Part shown: in pieces, positions 59,315 to 64,000 of the stretch
Layout: each line of letters opens with the position of its first letter
Numbering within the stretch: the first letter of the stretch is position 1
Assembly (NCBI RefSeq): GCF_008831545.1
Contig: NZ_CP044523.1
Location: 744,001 to 808,000 of the forward strand
DNA from: Halorussus halophilus
GTDB taxonomy: Archaea; Halobacteriota; Halobacteria; Halobacteriales; Haladaptataceae
DNA: 64,000 nucleotides
Direction: 5' to 3'
Made by a program: the position numbers and the translations under genes
The notes under the pieces: generated by a model
What the model was told of the DNA's origin: nothing
Seen by the model: only the letters and a program-made list of their open reading frames with translations
Databases searched by the model: none

Positions 59315-60117
59315 ATTCCCACTCCGAACGCGGGGGAGAAAGAGGTTTTGAACTTCGACAGTAGGGGAAAGGGGTGGTTTCGTGGAGTGTGACACAGATG
59401 GGATTTCGTGCAGGTGGACATTCACCACCGTTTCGTGCAGTGATGCAACCGAACGGGAGGGACTGAAAGGGGGCGGCCGCTCGCGTACAGTGTAGTCGTC
59501 TGTGCTGGCTCTATTCGGGGTGGGCGGTGCGGAAAACCCCGAATATCCTGCACAGCGACCGCGAGCGGTCGAGGGCTTTCTACAAGGTAAATGCGGTGGT
59601 GCTGACTGCTACGTAGCACCGACGAACGCAGTGAAACTCGCTACTCCCGAAACCGATGAGAAACCGCACTGCACCGCGACGGCCACACGCTCGCGACTCT
59701 GCCGTCTGCTCGCGGCATTTGCCGCTCGCATGGTCCGAGGGACTCGGCGAGTCCCTCGCTACTCGCAGTCCGAGGCCCGCTCTCCGCACCGCCGGAGGAC
59801 AAACCGCGTCCTCCGAGATCACCCTCGCATTCGCTCGTGTGACCGCCCGCGCGCCTCGCGTCCCTCCCCAGCCGACTGCGTTTCTCGATTTCGGAAACCG
59901 CGGCACGCCGCGGTTTCCAAGCTCCGATACTCGTCCACTGGAAGAGCAATCTCTTCCAAGCCTTCCGTCACTCCGCTCCGGAAGACCTCGCGCGACGTTC
60001 GGCGCGAGATGAACTCGCGCCAGCACGCGCCAGCCAACGATTTCCAGACAGTCACCGAGACGGTGAATCCTCTATCGCTACGACTCGAATCGTCTCAAGA
60101 CGAGAAAACCGCGTTTC
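59315..60117. repeat. 803-base noncoding, hairpin-rich region with repeat copy 2
   Basis: No convincing gene is seen. 59640-59689 is a diverged copy of the repeat at 3298 and 61928 (ctactcccgaaaccgatgag, then gcaccgcgacggccacacg). Perfect hairpins include gagggact-cggcg-agtccctc (59737-59757) and ggaaaccgcgg-cacg-ccgcggtttcc (59893-59918). It separates two genes that are usually adjacent (DUF106 and cmk). Confidence 0.55.
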
Positions 60118-61038
60118 CTAGGTCGGCGTCGTCTGGATGTTCAGCGACTTCCGGAGCAGTTGCGAGAAGCTCATCGAGCAGAGGAAGTACCAGACGATCC
60201 ACATCTGCATGGGACCGACGACCTTCGAGCGCCACGTGACCTCGCCGACGAGCGGGGCCACGATGCTCGACTCTCCGCCGGTGATGTGGCCGTCCAGCAC
60301 CATCCAGTAGATCCAGAGGAAGACGGGGATGGTGAAGAACATCGTCCAGACCATCGGCCGGAACTGCTCTTTGAACATGCCCATCTGGTCGCCCATGGCG
60401 TCCATCTGCTCTTCACGGATTTTGTCCAGCGCCTCGTCGTCGCCGCGCTCCTGGGCCTCCTTGCGCTTCTTTTGGATGTCCTTCATCCGCTGTTGGTACT
60501 TGCTCATCTTCTCCATGTCCATGAGGTTGGCCTGCAACAGTGTGGTGAACAAGCCGGTCAACAGTGCGACCAGCAGGACCACGACGTAGAAGGGCAACAC
60601 CGCGTCGATGGGGGCGAGTACGATATCGACCGCGCCGCCGACGATGTCGCGCACCGACTTGAGGGAGTAGCCCGCGAACAGTGCGACCGCACCGACGCCG
60701 GCGAGTTTGTCCCACGTAGACCACGAGGAGTCGCCCGTGTCGATGTCGGTGTCCGTGCTTCCGCTCTCACCCGAAGTCGAGACTGTCGTCGTCGGTTCGT
60801 CGTCCAGCGCCGATTCGACGGCCTCGGGGTCCGAGAGTCGGAACTCGTCGCCGTCGCTCTCCAACACGTCCTTCTCGATGAGGCGGCCCCACTGACCGCT
60901 CGTGAGGTCGTCGTTCACGTCGGTCCACGCGATGGAGTCGTCGCCTCCGTCCGTTCGGTCGTAGAGGACAGCCAGCGCGTCGGCCATCGCCGAATCTTCG
61001 GCGATGAGCGACTCGATTTTGTCCGCCGTCCGTGCCAT
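60118..61038 (-). CDS. DUF106 membrane protein, YidC/Oxa1/EMC3-like
   Basis: A 306-residue protein of the archaeal YidC-like group. A soluble N-terminal part (about residues 1-95) holds a winged-helix-like segment (DGGDDSIAWTDVNDDLTSGQWG) and a Ser/Thr/Asp linker. The membrane region follows, with a coiled coil (KYQQRMKDIQKKRKEAQERGDDEALDKIREEQMDAM) between segments, as in Oxa1-superfamily insertases. It likely helps insert small membrane proteins with SecYEG. Confidence 0.88.
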   Translation of the reverse strand: MARTADKIESLIAEDSAMADALAVLYDRTDGGDDSIAWTDVNDDLTSGQWGRLIEKDVLESDGDEFRLSDPEAVESALDDEPTTTVSTSGESGSTDTDIDTGDSSWSTWDKLAGVGAVALFAGYSLKSVRDIVGGAVDIVLAPIDAVLPFYVVVLLVALLTGLFTTLLQANLMDMEKMSKYQQRMKDIQKKRKEAQERGDDEALDKIREEQMDAMGDQMGMFKEQFRPMVWTMFFTIPVFLWIYWMVLDGHITGGESSIVAPLVGEVTWRSKVVGPMQMWIVWYFLCSMSFSQLLRKSLNIQTTPT

Positions 61039-61147
61039 TATCCCGAATTTGGTATCCCCCGTTAATCAACTTTCGCTCTCGGGACGAGCGAGAGACGGAT
61101 GTTCGGGCCGTAGAAGAGCGACGCAGAAGAGCAGTGGAACGTCGCAG

Positions 61148-61777
61148 TTATGCGCTCGATTCGATGGCCGCTTTCACGTCTTCCCAGACGCCCTCTAGCG
61201 ATTGCTCGCCGTCGATGCGGGCGAGTTCGCCGCGCTCGTCGTAGAACTCCACGACCGGCGCAGTGTTCTCCTCGTAGACGCGAATCCGCTCGCGGGCGGT
61301 CTCCTCGGTGTCGTCGTCACGCTGGTAGAGTTCGCCGCCACATTCGTCACAGACGCCCTCCTCCTCGGGCGGATTGAAATCGACGTGGAACGTCGCGCCA
61401 CACTCAGAACAGACGCGGCGACCGGTAAGCCGACCGACGAGTTCGTCCTCGTCTACGTCGAGGTACAGAACTACGTCGAGGTCCGTGATTTCTGAGAGGA
61501 ACTCCGCTTGGTCGAGGTTCCGCGGGTAGCCGTCCAGCACGTAGCCGTCGGCCTGCGAGAGCGCGGCCTCGACGATTTCGTTGACCACGGGGTCCGGCAC
61601 CAGTTCGCCCTCGTCCATGAAACTGGCGGGGGTGCCGTACTCGGTCTCCATGTGCTTGTTCTCACGGAGCGCGTCGCCCGTCGTGACGTGTTCGACGCCG
61701 AACTCTTCGACGATGTTCGAACTCTGTGTTCCTTTGCCTGCGCCCGGCGCACCGAGTATCAGAATGTTCGGCTCCAT
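61148..61777 (-). CDS. adk: adenylate kinase (zinc LID type)
   Basis: A 209-residue kinase interconverting ATP+AMP and 2 ADP. The P-loop GAPGAGKGT is at residues 9-17, [13 protein letters not shown] is the NMP-binding motif, and the LID has [17 protein letters not shown] ... CDECGG, four Cys for zinc. I start it at 61777 ([12 protein letters not shown]). It heads the cluster DUF106-cmk-cbf5; the usual upstream secY is not next to it. Confidence 0.96.
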   Translation of the reverse strand: MEPNILILGAPGAGKGTQSSNIVEEFGVEHVTTGDALRENKHMETEYGTPASFMDEGELVPDPVVNEIVEAALSQADGYVLDGYPRNLDQAEFLSEITDLDVVLYLDVDEDELVGRLTGRRVCSECGATFHVDFNPPEEEGVCDECGGELYQRDDDTEETARERIRVYEENTAPVVEFYDERGELARIDGEQSLEGVWEDVKAAIESSA

Positions 61778-61927
61778 GTGTGTGGAGTTGGGATAGCATC
61801 GCATAAAGGTTTGAAGATAGCGGCTAGGGGATTGTGGAAAAGAGTGTGTCTAGTTAGCAAGTAGCCTGTTTTCTGGGAATTGAGGTGACGCCCTCAGATG
61901 AAGACTAACCATAGGAGACGCGATGAA

Positions 61928-62283
61928 GCTAGTTACCCCCGAAACCTAGAAGACCGCACAGCACCGCGACAGCCACACACCTCCCCAACCGATTCGATTC
62001 ACTCCCTCTGGTCGTTTCTCTCATCCCTCGCGCGGGTTTGAGGCGGCCAACCAACGGGCCGCCTCAGCGCGCGCCATCACCCGGAACACTATCGCGCATC
62101 TCCACGGACGAACCGGCGCGCGCGGTCGAATCCCGAAGTGGTCTTCCTGAGCGAATGTGAAGGAAGGCTCGAAAGACGAGCGGAGCGAAGTCTTTCGGTG
62201 ATTCGACCATCTCGCGCGAGAGACGACTGAGCAACGCGAAGGAGTCGGTTGGGGAGGCGTGTGGCTGAGGCGGTGCTGTGCGG
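61928..62283. repeat. dispersed repeat copy 3 with long inverted ends (MITE-like)
   Basis: 61928-61995 matches the repeat at 3298. Its inner part, 61954-61995, has a reverse-complement partner at 62242-62283 that differs at only a few of 42 positions. Inner palindromes are gaggcggcc (62040-62048)/ggccgcctc (62057-62065) and cgaaagac (62170-62177)/gtctttcg (62190-62197). No gene is present. The layout could be a short non-coding mobile element or a structured RNA. Confidence 0.55.
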
Positions 62284-62497
62284 TACGGTGCTGAAGTCGC
62301 ACCAGTAATCAGTAGACGCGAGAATTTCGTGCGCTCTGCGCACGAAGTTCGAGTGTCGGTTTTTTGGTCCAGATTTTTTGGAGAAGTGGTAGCAGGCGCG
62401 CGAAGCGCGCCGTTGCTACCCGACGAGAAAAAAGGTGGAAGGAAATGTTCATACGCTCGGGATTTGAAACACCCAAGAAGAATGACGGAGGGTTTGG

Positions 62498-63835
62498 ATG
62501 CGAGTTATCATCATCGGCGCTGGTGAGGTCGGTTCCTCTATCGCCGCGGGCCTCGCGGACAACCACGAGGTCGTCGTGGTGGACGTGGACGGCGAGCGAG
62601 TGGACGCGCTGACTTACTCGCTGGACGTCCTCGCCATCGAGGGCGACGGCACGTCGCTCTCGACGCTTCGGGAGGCCGGTATCGAGCAGACAGACATGCT
62701 CATCGCCAGCACGGACGACGACGAGACGAACCTCGTCGCCTGTGGCACGGCCAAGACCGTGGACGACCCGTTCACCATCGCGCGGGTCAAGAACGTCGAT
62801 TACCTCGAAACGTGGGAGCACGCCGAGAACGCCTTCGGCGTGGACTTCATGGTCTGTTCGAACCTCCTCACGGCAGAGGACATCGTCCGGGTCATCGGTC
62901 TGCCCGCCGCGCGCGACGTGGACCCGTTCGCAGGGGGCAAAGTTCAGATGGCCGAGTTCGAAGTGGACGAGGGCAGTCCCGTCGCCGGGCAAACGGTGCA
63001 GGAGGCAGACCGCTTCGAGTCGCTGACGTTCGCGGCGCTCCTGCGGGAGAACGACGTAGAGATTCCCAGCGGTGAGACGAAGATTCGCGCGGGCGACAAG
63101 GTCGTCGTCATCGGGTCGCCCGAGAGCGTCCAGGGGTTCGCCCGCGAGGTCGCGCCCGGCGCGACCCCGACCGGGAACGAAGACCTCGTCATCATCGGCG
63201 GGAGCGAAATCGGCTTCCACACCGCCCGACTCCTCGAAGACCGCGGCCTTCATCCGCGACTCATCGAACAGGACCACGACCGCGCCCGCGAGTTGGCCGA
63301 GAAACTGCCCGACACGGTCGTGATGGAGAACGACGCGACCGACGCGGACTTCCTCGCGCGCGAACACATCGACGAGGCAGACGCCGTCGTCGCCACCCTC
63401 GAAAGCGACGAGAAGAACCTGCTCGTCTCCGTCCTCGCCAAGCAGCTCGGCGCGAAGCGGTCGGTCGCAGTCGTCGAGAGCGGGGAGTACGTCGGCATCT
63501 TCGAGACGGTGGGCGTGGACGTGGCAGTCAACCCCCGAGAAGTCACGGCCGAGGAAATCACGCGGTTCACGCGCGAGACTCACACGGAGAACGTCGCGCT
63601 CATCGAGAGCGACCGCGCGGAAGTGCTGGAAATCGAAGTCGATAGAGAGAGCGCGCTGGTCGGCCGTCCGATTCGAGAAGCGGTCGCAGACCTCCCCACC
63701 GGTTTGGTCGTCGGCGCGATTACCCGCGACCGGGAGTTCGTCGTCCCGCGTGGTGACACCATCATCGAACCGGGCGACCACGTGGTTGTGTTCGTAGACA
63801 TGGACATCTTAGACGACGTGAGCGGCAAGCTATGA
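62498..63835 (+). CDS. trkA: Trk potassium uptake regulator TrkA
   Basis: A 445-residue cytoplasmic gate-control subunit with two RCK halves. The first NAD loop is GAGEVG (residues 7-12), the second is GGSEIGFHTARLLEDRG, and each is followed by a TrkA-C domain (GSPVAGQTVQEADRF and LVGRPIREAVADLP). A strong ggagggt ribosome site is 7 bases upstream of the ATG. It overlaps the trkH-like gene (ATGA). Binding of NAD(H) or ATP controls K+ entry through TrkH. Confidence 0.96.
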   Translation: MRVIIIGAGEVGSSIAAGLADNHEVVVVDVDGERVDALTYSLDVLAIEGDGTSLSTLREAGIEQTDMLIASTDDDETNLVACGTAKTVDDPFTIARVKNVDYLETWEHAENAFGVDFMVCSNLLTAEDIVRVIGLPAARDVDPFAGGKVQMAEFEVDEGSPVAGQTVQEADRFESLTFAALLRENDVEIPSGETKIRAGDKVVVIGSPESVQGFAREVAPGATPTGNEDLVIIGGSEIGFHTARLLEDRGLHPRLIEQDHDRARELAEKLPDTVVMENDATDADFLAREHIDEADAVVATLESDEKNLLVSVLAKQLGAKRSVAVVESGEYVGIFETVGVDVAVNPREVTAEEITRFTRETHTENVALIESDRAEVLEIEVDRESALVGRPIREAVADLPTGLVVGAITRDREFVVPRGDTIIEPGDHVVVFVDMDILDDVSGKL

Positions 63836-64000
63836 ACGGCCATCTGCGCGTCGATTGGCGAGCGAGCGTCAGTCTCGTCGGGACCGTCGTCAAGTGGCTG
63901 GCGGCCGCGATGCTGTTCCCGCTCGTGGTCGCGCTCTACTACGGCGAGGGCATCACGACGTTCGTCGCGGCTATCGCGCTGTCGATAACCGTCGGGTGGA
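63832..64000 (+). CDS. TrkH-like potassium transporter, N-terminal part (cut by the window end)
   Basis: The first 56 residues are visible: MNGHLRVDWRASVSLVGTVV, then two membrane-type stretches (WLAAAMLFPLVVALYYG and FVAAIALSITVGW). The ATG overlaps the trkA stop. Position after trkA and the opening sequence fit a TrkH channel subunit. The remainder lies outside the window. Confidence 0.75.
   Translation, partial: MNGHLRVDWRASVSLVGTVVKWLAAAMLFPLVVALYYGEGITTFVAAIALSITVGW

Noticed and set aside
59502-60239. Long + strand frame covering the 59.3-60.1 kb gap
   Set aside because: It runs through perfect hairpins and into the DUF106 gene antisense; protein is Arg/Ser-rich without fold signs.
62021-62343. 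Minus-strand frames in the MITE-like segment
   Set aside because: Frames arise from GC-rich inverted repeats; no family-like sequence or ribosome site.

Overview
The window is from a haloarchaeon (class Halobacteria), probably a chromosome. The proteins are strongly acidic, intergenic DNA is GC-rich, and the gene content is archaeal: AglB/STT3, transcription factor S, Cbf5, a DUF106 (YidC-like) protein, zinc-LID adenylate kinase, and HTH-10 and HalOD1 proteins. I do not commit to a genus.

Layout. (1) 1-2149: a membrane protein, an epimerase-like protein and an HTH-10 regulator. (2) 2176-22031: a cell-surface and N-glycosylation island with a DUF368 lipid-carrier transporter candidate, AglB, a flippase, two sugar transferases and seven alkaline-phosphatase-superfamily genes. 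Almost all of those seven end in the same LGYLE tail, and one is frameshifted. (3) 22113-37943: housekeeping and regulatory genes: PEP carboxylase, TFS, a DedA protein, coiled-coil and RecA-like proteins, a beta-RFAP-synthase-like kinase, a RecA-like + CHAT-protease operon, IlvD, HalOD1 and two PH-domain membrane proteins. (4) 38076-56571: an 18.5-kb provirus in the 3' end of a tRNA-Pro(GGG) gene, bounded by a 15-bp direct repeat. (5) 56688-64000: an aspartoacylase-family gene, cbf5, cmk, DUF106, adk and trkA, then the start of a trkH-like gene cut by the window end.

The provirus carries a tyrosine integrase overlapping a 53-aa gene and a PCNA gene. Next comes an AT-richer cargo block: two winged-helix repressors, a Panacea antitoxin with a RelE-like toxin candidate, and a DNA methyltransferase facing a PD-(D/E)XK nuclease. 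A serine recombinase follows. The long leftward virion module holds a packaging-type ATPase, small membrane proteins, two adjacent capsid-sized proteins and spike or anchor candidates. Near the right att site lies a leftward chain of overlapping zinc-finger micro-genes. The virion layout resembles the haloarchaeal sphaerolipovirus/simulovirus group, but this rests on gene order, size and motifs only. Two leftward virion operons start downstream of near-identical 23-bp palindromic sites.

Noncoding DNA is also informative. Two copies of a conserved, apparently base-paired element with a promoter-like 5' flank (near 21.3 and 28.3 kb) look like a small RNA family. Three intergenic regions (3.3, 59.6 and 61.9 kb) share a dispersed repeat and dense perfect hairpins.
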